This document shows, piece after piece, positions 13,659 to 22,754 of a DNA stretch of 64,000 nt. The translations under genes and the position numbers were made by a program. The notes under the pieces were generated by a model. The model saw nothing but the letters and a program-made list of their open reading frames with translations, had not been told where the DNA came from and made no database searches. Origin of the DNA: Gymnopilus junonius (taxonomy: Eukaryota; Basidiomycota; Agaricomycetes; Agaricales; Galerinaceae); NCBI GenBank assembly GCA_015501075.1, contig JADNYJ010000138.1, forward strand, positions 1-64,000, written 5' to 3'. Each line of letters starts with the position of its first letter. Position 1 is the stretch's first letter.

Positions 13659-14800
13659 ATGAATACCAGCCTTCATACAGAAATATGCTCGGTCAGTCAA
13701 GCGAGATTGTGTGTAACTAATTAACTTACTTCAATGTTCAATCATAACAGACTGATCTCTCTACATACACCTCTTTGACGATACATGGACTGGGCTCGTC
13801 TGATGATAACCCTGCAGAAATCACGCTTCTTCGATCCCAATCATTTCCCGCACCGCGCTCTTTCGAAGACCACGTTACTCTTCCCCGAGATGAGAAATGG
13901 GCACCCCTTTCTCTTCCGAAGGATGGTGCCCATCTCGAGCTCGAGCTCACCGACAGCATATCCGAAGGAAGGATTGGCCTCGCGTACTCAGTTCGAGTCA
14001 TTAACGACTCGGCACACTTGGACCTTCCCGATCTTTGCATTAAACTAGTGAAGCCAAAATTCGGTAGGACCTTAGCGCGAGAAGCCTGGTTTTATGAGCA
14101 GCTTGCTCGTGAACAAGGCTATGAAGGAGTAGTCACCCCGCGCTGCTTCGGGTTTTTCACTGTGCCGCTCAAAGACTGCATGGATGTCGAAGGACGGCCT
14201 GTTTCTCATATCAATCCTTGGGAGAATCTCACTATCCACCCACCCGAGCCCCATCCTGAATGTACAGAACAGGTAGAGGACACTCAGTGGTGGCTTCCTG
14301 ATGACCCACCGAGTTATCAGGAATACTATGACGACAGCGATGGTTGGAAGAGCAGCTCACCTTGGAATCAATGGCGCTCCTCGCCGTCTGACCCTCTGAT
14401 ATGTGTCCTCGTCCTGGAAAAGTTGGGCAAGTTCTACTTCTGTGAAAATATACTCCCGGGTGAGAAGCAAGCAGATCACGAAGAGGTAGAACTCGAGTGA
14501 GTCATTTCCTCGTTATACAGGGCTGATAATTTGCTCACATAGTCCCTCAGTGATATACGGGATCTTGTGCGCGACGTGACTTCACAGGAGTTGTGCATGG
14601 CGACCTTCGATTTCGCAATGTCGTGCGAGCCACTCGGGATGTCGTCTGTCCCCGGCATGAACGTGCACACCGGTGGCGCTTGATTGATTTTGACACAGCC
14701 ACGAGGATACGCATTACGCCTGACAACCCAAAGGATCTCAAATTCGTCATGAGTTGTCAGTATGGACGATTGGCCAGGCTTACTTTTGGGGGTTGTTATA
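13659..14800 (+). pseudogene. Protein kinase-like gene, frameshifted copy
   Basis: Paralogue of the gene at 17445-18585, with the same exon pattern: exon 1 13659-13691, a 59-bp intron with GTCAGT donor and ACAG acceptor, exon 2 13751-14496, a 54-bp intron 14497-14550, then exon 3. Exon 2 is intact and carries the N-lobe lysine context LCIKLVKP and the helix-C-like LAREAWFYEQL. Exon 3 has two single-base deletions against the other copy. One, near 14582 (ACTTCACAGG instead of ACTTCCACAGG), comes just before the HGD catalytic loop. The other, near 14753, is just after the DFD region. Translation past the first lesion ends early, so the C-lobe is lost. A sequencing error at one site is possible; two independent ones are less likely. 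Confidence 0.75.
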
Positions 14801-14865
14801 GAATTTTCATAACTACGCTAATATACTTGGTAAAAGGCAGCAACTCGAGAGCTGGTATCAGTAGG

Positions 14866-15799
14866 AAAGCTGCAGCCTTTCGTACCTGAGCAACGGAGCT
14901 AATGACTGCACGGTGACAGACTAGGTAAAATCTACATGTAATTTAAGATCATTTGGTGGGACGCAATGGATGACAGCCTCCTTCAACAACCACACCACCT
15001 TATAACACGTGCGCGTGCCTCGGCATACTCAGTAAAATTAAAAAAATCGCTCTGCTAAGTAGTGAGAGCTCGACTATTTCAGTCCTTTGGTGGTGTCTCT
15101 GCGTGTATTCCCGAGCGCTAGCGCCAGAACCACCGAATGCTTGTTTTCGTGCAATTTCCTTAATTTGAAAGCATAAATATCACCTTTGCAGTACAACGCT
15201 ATTGAAAAAATTGGACCAGTTAGGATCTGCATTGAAAAGAAAGAAGAAATAATATAGAAGGAAGATGGCCTACAAACGGTGTAAGAAATAGAAGATGAGG
15301 GAGGAGGTTCGCCTCCCAAGGATGAAGGACAGAAATGAGAAATGAAATGCAAACTACACTCACTACGCTTCCATCACGGACTCGTCATATAACTACTATT
15401 GACTTCAGTGTTTGCTGTTGGGTCTCTTCTAGGAAGTGGAAAGGCAGTTGAGGTTATGATGGAGCTCTTGCCTATTCCGCCTTTGCCCTGACACCTCCTT
15501 TTTACCAAGCTTACAAGATGATAGATTAATATTAATACATGCATGTCAATAGGACCAGCCTTAGGGTAAGATATGGTATCGACAGTAACATGAGTCTGAA
15601 AGCTCCCTTTTAATGATAGTTTCTATGTACAATTGCAGTCGACTTCCTCATGCAAGTGGCAGACTGTGCATCTCAACAGCATTCGATATAATTACGTAGC
15701 ATAGTGTGATTCTTTCGGACTTGGAAGGTTTTAATACATTGGTGTACGTCGATATCTAAGGACGATTACGATCATGGTTTGGCGTATGAATACCTATTA
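14866..15799. other. Intergenic, nothing recognised
   Basis: No frame with a recognisable motif. A 92-residue minus-strand frame at 15074-15352 is hydrophobic and serine-rich but unsupported. Confidence 0.5.
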
Positions 15800-17140
15800 T
15801 CAGGCTTCCGGGCGCACTATCTGCGTACATTCGGCTTCTGGACAAAGAAGGTCGCGAAGCGAAACGGGATCTGCCACCTGTGCGCCATAATCATCTTTGC
15901 TTTGTCGGGTCGACCAATCTTTCTCATCGAGAGTCATACAAGACAATGCAAAAAGGCACGCCCGCAACCTTGGATCACTCCACTGCATAAGAGGAGACAA
16001 GACAAAACCAGAATCTGGAATTGAACTGGGCTTAGTATCCTTTGTCGCACCTTGAGTTTGTCCGTTCATATTTTCCCGAGGCACCACCCGAAAGTAAAGC
16101 ATCACAACATTGCCGTTCGTAGTGAACCCGGCATTAGGTCCTAAGCTAGCGCATTGTCCCCAAAGCTGATTTTTGACATTACTTAGCAGCGTGAAAGAAA
16201 ACAAGAACAAAATGGCGCGTACCTGCTTCAACAACAAATTTCCATAGTGGGTTTTGACTTGTGTTTTAAATTTACCTGTGCGATCAACGATATCATCATC
16301 GCCCTGGAGAATGTCTTGATAATGCTCTGTCACATATACCCAAGAGGGTTTACCCTCATGAAGAGCAACCCGCGTAGCCTTTGGGTCTTCAGTGTTAAGA
16401 CGACCGGGTGATGCAAAAAGCACCATATCCGTGAAACCAGCAGTACCTATTTTTTTAGTAATGTGGTGCTGGCGGCAACTCCGCAACCAAGCAGGGTAGA
16501 AGATCCTAGGTTTTATATTCTCCACCGGTACTGGTCGGTTGTCTGAGTCGACATAAAAGTCATTAAGAGACAATGTATCTGCCTTGTTGAAGTAGCGCAT
16601 CTGAGGTGCATGGGTTAGAGTGAGGCTTTGTCTGTATAATAATCATACCTGTAGTGCAGCATTTATAACGTCAAATATCTGGTGATTAACAGCGTCTTGA
16701 ATACCTTCAATGTTGCACACAGGGGGTTGAGTTAGATTGGACTGATATGCCTCAACTGCGTGCATCTGACGATAACCATTTTCATACGATGGAGGTGGGT
16801 CTCTAGGGGCATTGGGGCATTCAGATAGATGATAGAGAGGCTTTTTAACAGCATCATCGCCCTTGTGTTCCATTAAGTAACCCAGGTTTACGTAGGCAAA
16901 AAGGCGAGTCCATATCATCTTGCAGTGCCACAGCGTCTTCAAGCCTGTCTTGTTATCCTCCACAAACTCCATGGTAGCCTTAGCCGGCGTAGTAGCTGAA
17001 TCAAGGCGGGTTCGTATTGGACTAATAAGAAAGGGGGCACAAGGTAGGGATGGCAAAGGAAGAGATCGAAGGTAGGAACACCTGGCGTCTTCCTTCGAGA
17101 GAGGTTGGCCGGCAAGTTGGCCTGGCACAATGTGATCCAT
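15800..17140 (-). CDS. Unknown-function gene divergent from the kinase-like gene
   Basis: Three exons read continuously on the minus strand: 17140-16649, 16600-16223 and 16165-15800, with introns of 48 bp (GTATGA...CTCAG) and 57 bp (GTACGC...ATCAG), both in phase 0. The product is about 411 residues if the ATG at 17140 is used. The ATG at 16972 (reading M-E-F-V-E-D-N) is the better conserved alternative, although the frame PIRTR...FVEDN upstream of it is shared with the partial copy at 13.4 kb. A segment near LWGQCASLGPNAGFTTNGNVVMLYFR resembles N-terminal regions of large agaric kinase-like families as I remember them, but no kinase catalytic motif is present. It sits head-to-head with the kinase-like gene and was duplicated with it, hinting at a linked function. 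That link is inference. Confidence 0.6.
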
Positions 17141-18645
17141 ATTTCGATTTGCAGAACTTGGAGTTGAGAGAGGCTGGGAGAGTTACAAAATCTGATGATG
17201 CCGTGTCTTTATGGAATAGAAAAATTCTTATCGATTCTTTATCGATTTTTGGCTGTGATACCGCGAAACGCAAGTCCGCATCGCAAGTTGCCGAACTGCC
17301 TGGTACCATCAACTGAGCTCGGGGCGAGCTTATTGTGACCGGTTGTGAACAAATCATCATTGGTATCACGTGACCGCATCTGCGTTGATGAACACGACAC
17401 GCCGCTAAATTATCGTCTGCCAGTAACAACCACCACCTTGCGTCATGGATGCCAGTCCTCATCCAGAAATATACTCGGTGAGTTTGTGAGATTGCGTGTA
17501 GCTACCCAATTTACTGAAATGTTGTGTCACAACAGACTGATCTTTCAACATACACCTCTTTGACGATACATGGACTGGGCTCGTCTGATGAAAACCCTGC
17601 AGAAATCACGCTTCTTCGATCAGAGTCATTTCCAGCTCCTCGCTCTTTGGAAGATGTCGTGTCTCTTCCTCGAGATGAGAACTGGGCACCCCTTTCTCTT
17701 CCGAAGGATGGTGCCCATCTCGAGCTCGAGCTCACCGACAGCATATCCGAAGGAAGGATTGGTCTCGCATACTCAGTTCGAGTCATTAACGACTCGGCAA
17801 ACCTGAATCTTCCCGATCTTTGTATCAAATTAGTGAAGCCAGAATTCGGTAGGACCCTAGCGCGAGAAGCCTGGTTTTATGAGCAGCTCGCTCGTGAACA
17901 AGGCTATGAAGGAGTGGTCACCCCACGGTGCTTTGGGTTTTTCACTGTGCCACTCAAAGACTGCTTGGATGTCGAAGGACGGCCTGTTTCTCATATCAAT
18001 CCTTGGGAGAATATCACTATCCACCCCGAGCCGGATCCTGATTGGGCAGACAAGAGAGAGGACACTCTTTGGTGGCTTCCTGACGACCCACCGAGTTATC
18101 AGGAGTACTACGACGACAGCGATGGTTGGAAGAGCGGCTCGCCTTGGAATAAATGGCGATCCTCTCCGTCAGACCCTCTGATATGTGTCCTCGTCCTGGA
18201 AAAGTTGGGCAAGTTCTACATCTGTGAAAATATACGCCCGGGTGGTGGGAAGCAGGAAGATCATGAGGAGCTCGAACTCGAGTGAGTGATTTCCTCGGCA
18301 TGCAGAATTGATAATTCGCTCACATAGTCACTTAGTGATATGCGAGACCTTGTGCGCGACGTGACTTCCACAGGAGTTGTGCACGGCGATCTTCGATTTC
18401 GTAACGTTGTGCGAGCTACTCGTGATGTTGTCTGTCCCCGTCATGAACGTGCACACCGGTGGCGCTTGATTGATTTCGATACAGCTACGAGGATACGCAT
18501 TACGCCTGAGAACCCAGAGGATTTCAGATATGCCATGAAATCGTCAGTATGGACGATTGGCCAGCCCTACTTTTGGGGGTGGTAATAGAGTCCTTATAAC
18601 TACAGTATACAGTAAAGGTGGCAGCTCTGGGGCTGGTATATATCT
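16941..18645. repeat. Segmental duplication, copy 2
   Basis: Counterpart of 13381-14865, with about 220 extra bases between the divergent genes (roughly 17150-17340). The kinase-like coding parts are close to 90% identical by eye. Confidence 0.85.
17445..18585 (+). CDS. Protein kinase-like protein (HGD/DFD type)
   Basis: Three exons give 342 residues: 17445-17477 (11 codons), 17536-18281 and 18336-18585. The introns are 58 bp (GTGAGT...ACAG) and 54 bp (GTGAGT...TTAG), and phases agree across both. The N-lobe carries LCIKLVKP, with a candidate ATP-binding lysine, and LAREAWFYEQL with the helix-C glutamate. The C-lobe has HGDLRFRNVV, where HGD replaces HRD of classical kinases, and WRLIDFDTATR, where DFD replaces DFG. 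These substitutions are typical of the atypical kinase-like proteins expanded in mushrooms. The protein ends soon after DFD (stop after FWGW), so the usual large C-lobe is short. It may bind nucleotide without classical kinase activity. Substrate and pathway are unknown. No lesion was seen. Confidence 0.8.
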
Positions 18646-19388
18646 GGATAATCTTTGGAACACAGCGCTTTGGAAGGGAGCAGGGCTGCCTATAATACTA
18701 TCACTATCACTTTCACAAAATCAAGCTCTGGAAGCAGCTCTCGTTTCCTTGTCTCTCATTGCCAACGGAAGGAAGCTCCGCCATAAACCACCCACACTAT
18801 TACGGCACTTATATTGCTTAATTGATCAAGTTGAACATGCAACTTTGAACCATTTTTATTCAGGTTTTTGTAATATTTTGAAAGGTGTCCAGAGAGTACC
18901 ACAACAAGTTGAAACATAACACTATGCCTTCGCTTGCACTTCCAAAATCTGAGTTTTCTGAAGAGTCGAACAAGAAGACAAATTGGAGGAATCTGTGGCA
19001 CTGATGACGATGTTTGAAGCGCTAGGATTCTATGCACGTCAACAGAAATGGCACCCCGAGAAATAGCCATTTCTTCGCATAAAGGCCCCCCTCTCTAGTA
19101 GAAAAACTGAAGGGAAATGCAGCTCCTCCATGCCACGTCGTTAAACCGTCTCACGTGCGGAAAATCAATATAAATGATGAAATTGAAGCAAAGGCTGAAC
19201 TTTATTCAGCCCCGGGTGGCTCAGGGCTGTCAGGCTCACAACTCTTCCTACACATCATCGCTGGCCCAAAGCGCAAGAGAAGAGCAGGCTGAAGAGCTTC
19301 ATGAGTATCATGGAAGCATGTAAGTCGAAATTCTAATCACTTGCCTAGCAAAATCGTTGCATCTCCTCCTATAGATTGCATTCCTTAT
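18646..19388. other. Intergenic, nothing recognised
   Basis: Short frames only; none carries a recognisable motif. Confidence 0.5.
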
Positions 19389-20839
19389 TCACAGGGATTT
19401 CTTGCTTCTCTTAGTCGCCCGTGATGTAATAGATGGTTCCGGTAAGGTTGTAGATGGCGATTCATTTGCTTCGAGCTGGCGTTGGCGTGTTTTGGATGGT
19501 ATCTTGGGTGAGGGAGCATCCTTTTCCTTTCCACTCGACTTCCTTGGAGGCCGTCCTGGCTTCAAAGTCTCCTGGTTCATGAACGACGCTGAGGACACTG
19601 ATAGCGTTTCTTTGTCATCCCCATGCTTTCGCTTTCGTGGGTTGTCTAGAGCTCCAGCTTAGATATCTCGCAATGACGGACAGGATCACGGAAGCGTACC
19701 TGTCAATGCAGAGACCTGCTCTACTGATGAAGGATGGGCTGGGAGAAGTGCAATGGGCCCTCCTGAGGGTGCCGCTGAGTTGCCGCGAATTGATTGGATT
19801 TTCTATGTGGGTGGATCCTGGGATCGACGCTTGGGAGGACGGTAGGGTTGGCATGCATGATATTTCAGCCGGATTACAGCTTTGTTGAGGGGCCTTCTTC
19901 AAACTCATAGGCGGAAATTCAGCCGACGTTTCAGGATTTGGAGCAGGGGCGAATGCATTGATGAATCCAAGAATTGGCGGGGACCATTCATTATTGTCAT
20001 TGTCTTTCGGCGGCTGAGCAGATGATGAATTTAAAGGCGGCACGACCTTTTGAGACCTGGTATATTCATGGAAAAGACGTGCATACCTTTCCATAAATTC
20101 TTTCCATGTCTCCTCTGGTCTTCATCGCGCACCATTCATTCTTCTTAGGCCGTCCGTATATGGTCTTCCTTTTGATGGATGCTCTACGACACTGGATGCT
20201 TGTTCACCTGTCGGTTCCCTGCAGTGACAAGTACCATTGTTATTTCTCTTCGGAGGGGATAGAACTTAACTACGTACCTCCGACTTTGGCTTCCAGTGGC
20301 CTCATCAGGCTCGACGGGAACTCCCACGGAGCCGTCACTGTGCGCTCCTTTGTCGGATATGAATTTTGTGGTTGTTCTTCTCCTCCATTAGAGATCAAAG
20401 AAAAATCGGTAATGGCATAATTTCTTCTTTCCCATGGCCCGAGAGAGGGTAGGAGGAACGGATGTGGAGGTGGACCAATATTGGTTTCCTCAGGGTAGGA
20501 CATACCCTCAAATGTTTCTGTTGGCTCGCTGTTGGAAAACCCGGAAGAATAGGATGGGAACATGAATGGGTCACCCGTAGCAATGGTAAATGTGTCACCA
20601 TGTTGCTGATCATGCAAACTTTCAAAGAAGGCAGCATGCCCACCCGGCAGCGAGGACGAAAGGCCGTGAAAGTGAGCGCTAGTGCTCAAGTTTGAGACTC
20701 CATATGGCGTCTTGGCCTGAACATGAGGTATGGGAGTTATGAGGCCCAGGGAGTTGCATGGGATATGAAGGGAAGAGACATTGAGTCGATAACGCTGTTT
20801 GCATGCACAAATGTACTCTAACTTGAGGTTAAACAACAT
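19389..20839 (-). CDS. Candidate multi-exon gene, basic and proline/serine-rich protein
   Basis: A first exon from the ATG at 20839 to 20278 reads 187 residues and ends at a GTACGT donor. An acceptor CGACAG at 20208 restores the same reading frame, giving GRPYTDGLRRMNGAR, then a TGA (20122-20124), then RPEETWKEFMERYARLFHEY and a long Pro/Ser-rich stretch to about 19615. A further frame (19389-19598) contains GRPPRKSSGKEK, an AT-hook-like basic motif. I do not recognise the family; a DNA-binding or chromatin role is a guess from the basic motif. The TGA sits where CGA (Arg) would fit, so this could be a pseudogene, or the stop could lie in an unrecognised intron. Confidence 0.4.
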
Positions 20840-20890
20840 TGTACTCTAATTAGAGTGGTGGGCCGCTGTGCAGTCGTTAGAGTAACCCTT
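20813..20890. repeat. Cluster of ACTCTAA/TTAGAGT motifs
   Basis: Contains TACTCTAACTT, then the perfect 14-bp palindrome ACTCTAATTAGAGT (20843-20856), then TTAGAGT again near 20878. The same palindrome core occurs at 44461-44486, just downstream of the KDZ transposase gene. It may be a transposase-binding or terminal sequence. Confidence 0.5.
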
Positions 20891-21116
20891 TGCTAGGGCC
20901 CTACGGCCCATTAGCATACCAATTATGGTACCGCCCGCGACCAAAACATCGTATGCCGTCAGGGTGATTGATCACTGGCCGGGACAGCAATCATTACGCG
21001 GTATGACCAGATCCAGCGGCCTTCCACAGCCTTCCACTTCCTTTGAGCGAGTGTTTCGACACGATATTGGTGTCCTCCGAATCGCCTGAATCACGAGAGT
21101 GCGTATGCGACCCGAG

Positions 21117-21458
21117 TGTGATGATCCGCTCGTCGGGACGCGTCTTCGGACTGGGTATATTTTTAGCTCGTTATATTTTTAGCATCTCATTCTCATCTAT
21201 TGGACTTGATCATATTTCATTCATTCCCTGACTCGTCATTCCTTCATTCATTCTCGGACTATCGGACTCTTAACCAGTTAGCCACTCCTTTTCTTTATCG
21301 TTAGCCTCTCTTTTCCTTTTCCTATAAAAGCCTCCATAGCTTTGCTTGTAAATTCCTCGTAGGATCAACTCCAATAGTATTGATCCATTCCCACGTTCTT
21401 CCGCCTCCGAGTCGCTCTCTCTCCTTTTCATTTTCGACCCGGATCACGGATCTTTACA
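21117..21458 (+). repeat. Left LTR, 342 bp
   Basis: TG...CA ends, identical in length to the right LTR. By eye only two differences are visible, near 21136-21141 (GACGCGTC here, GACACATC in the right LTR); both are CpG to CpA. Confidence 0.95.
21322..21368 (+). promoter_or_regulatory. LTR core promoter and predicted RNA start
   Basis: A TATA box (TATAAAA, 21323-21329) lies about 36 bases upstream of GTAGGATCAA (21359-21368). That decamer is the exact complement of the sequence just inside the left LTR, which suggests it is at or near the 5' end of the transcript. Confidence 0.6.
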
Positions 21459-21461
21459 AGT

Positions 21462-21471
21462 TTGATCCTAC
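21462..21471 (+). other. Predicted self-priming primer-binding site
   Basis: TTGATCCTAC begins three bases after the LTR and is the perfect reverse complement of GTAGGATCAA at 21359-21368 in R/U5. There is no TGG tRNA-type start. Known Tf1/sushi elements prime from the 5' end of their own mRNA in this way. Confidence 0.65.
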
Positions 21472-21608
21472 CACCGAACTATCGTCAACGTTCTTCTTGA
21501 CTGTCAATAAACCTCTGGTCATTGTCGACGTTCTCTGGACTGTCAACCACTGCCTTGGAACCGTCACCGAGCTGTCAACCATTTATCCCTTGATTGTCAG
21601 CCTTGCCC

Positions 21609-22754
21609 ATGGCATCCGTCTTGAATCATCTCACTCAACTTCCCTTGTCTGCGGCTCCCAACGTAGGCAATCAGACTGTCAATAATCCGTATCCTGCTGC
21701 GCCTCAAGTTCTCCCTCATGAGGTCACTATGACCGATAACCAACCCCAATATGTGACCGACCTCACGCGCATGTTTGGCGTTTTGACGGAAAACCAGATC
21801 GCCTTTCAACAAACTCTCGCTCAGGTCTTTACGCAGCAGCAACAACAGCCTGCCCCGCCACCTCCCGCTAAGCCTCTAGGAATGGCCGTCAAAGTTCGAA
21901 ACCCTCGGATTTTCTCTGGGAAGCACGAAGAAGTTATTCCTTTCCTCCACGAAATTGAATGCATCATTGCCTTCAACTCGATTAGTTTTCCTACCGACCA
22001 TCATAAAGTCCTCTTCCTATCGCTCTACCTCAAGGATGGGATCCCGGTCGAATGGTTCAACTATCTCGAGACTTCTTCTTCCCCCGTGCTTTTCAATTGG
22101 CCAAATTTCGTCGCTACTTTCAAGCAGAAGTTTCAAGACCCCGCTCGTGTTCAGAACTCCCAACGTAAACTCGACAATCTTCGCCAGACTGGTTCGGCGC
22201 ACGCCTATCTTACTCATTTTCTCGAAATCTCTTCACACCTCGATCTTACCGAACAAAGCAAGATCAAGTATTTCCTTCGAGGACTCAAGCCTATGGTCAA
22301 GGACGCTCTTGTCAACGTCACGGACAAACCTTTGACTTTGATGGCTTGGGAACCCATCGTCCTCATGATTGATTCCAATGTTTCGGAACGCGAAGCTCAG
22401 AGGAAAGAAGACGATCAGAAGAAGGCCCCAAAGCAACAGCAACGTGGCTCCTCACATCAAGAATCACCTGCCATTACCCTTCCGTCTACAACTATGACTT
22501 CTTTGACCACTAACGATGTTGTTCCTATGGATGTCGATGCTATCACTACCGCACCCGTGACTGGTCCTCGAGGCCCTCTTACGAAGCAGGAACGCGATCA
22601 TCGAATCAAGAACAACCTCTGTCTTTACTGTGGTCACCCTGGGCACACCGTTGAAAACTGTAGGAAGTGTCAAGCTAAACACAGCGCCAAGAATAACTCC
22701 TCGGCGCCTACTTCCAACAGCACACAGGGAAAAGCCAAGCCGGAGAAGAAGTAG
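21609..22754 (+). CDS. gag: Gag polyprotein
   Basis: 381 residues from the ATG at 21609; upstream codons in the same frame lack a nearby ATG. This is the structural protein that would form the cytoplasmic particle packaging the element RNA. The N-terminal region is Pro/Gln-rich. The central region (about residues 95-250) has the Ty3-type capsid character, for example FSGKHEEVIPFLHEIE and YLTHFLEIS. The C-terminus carries a CCHC zinc knuckle, CLYCGHPGHTVENC, for RNA binding. The frame is uninterrupted. A slippery heptamer lies 19 bases before the TAG stop, linking it to pol in the -1 frame. Confidence 0.9.
   Translation: MASVLNHLTQLPLSAAPNVGNQTVNNPYPAAPQVLPHEVTMTDNQPQYVTDLTRMFGVLTENQIAFQQTLAQVFTQQQQQPAPPPPAKPLGMAVKVRNPRIFSGKHEEVIPFLHEIECIIAFNSISFPTDHHKVLFLSLYLKDGIPVEWFNYLETSSSPVLFNWPNFVATFKQKFQDPARVQNSQRKLDNLRQTGSAHAYLTHFLEISSHLDLTEQSKIKYFLRGLKPMVKDALVNVTDKPLTLMAWEPIVLMIDSNVSEREAQRKEDDQKKAPKQQQRGSSHQESPAITLPSTTMTSLTTNDVVPMDVDAITTAPVTGPRGPLTKQERDHRIKNNLCLYCGHPGHTVENCRKCQAKHSAKNNSSAPTSNSTQGKAKPEKK
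22727..22733 (+). promoter_or_regulatory. Predicted -1 ribosomal frameshift site
   Basis: GGGAAAA lies in the gag frame as G GGA AAA, the canonical X XXY YYZ arrangement. Pol is open in the -1 frame from here through the gag stop (22752-22754). A downstream stimulatory structure was not modelled. Confidence 0.65.

Larger units (their letters stand above)
13381..14865. repeat. Segmental duplication, copy 1
   Basis: This block aligns with 16941-18645. The left edge, AACCCTGTCG, matches AAGCCTGTCT at 16941. It includes the 5' part of a minus-strand gene, an intergenic stretch shortened by roughly 220 bp, and a whole kinase-like gene on the plus strand. Similarity fades after about 14860. Confidence 0.85.

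Noticed and set aside
17524..17535. GTG start for the kinase-like gene
   Set aside because: It lies in the 3' end of an intron (ACAG acceptor). A short upstream exon with ATG at 17445 fits, and the paralogue has the same structure.
21594..21608. Upstream TTG start for gag
   Set aside because: The ATG at 21609 is in frame five codons later and is the expected start.
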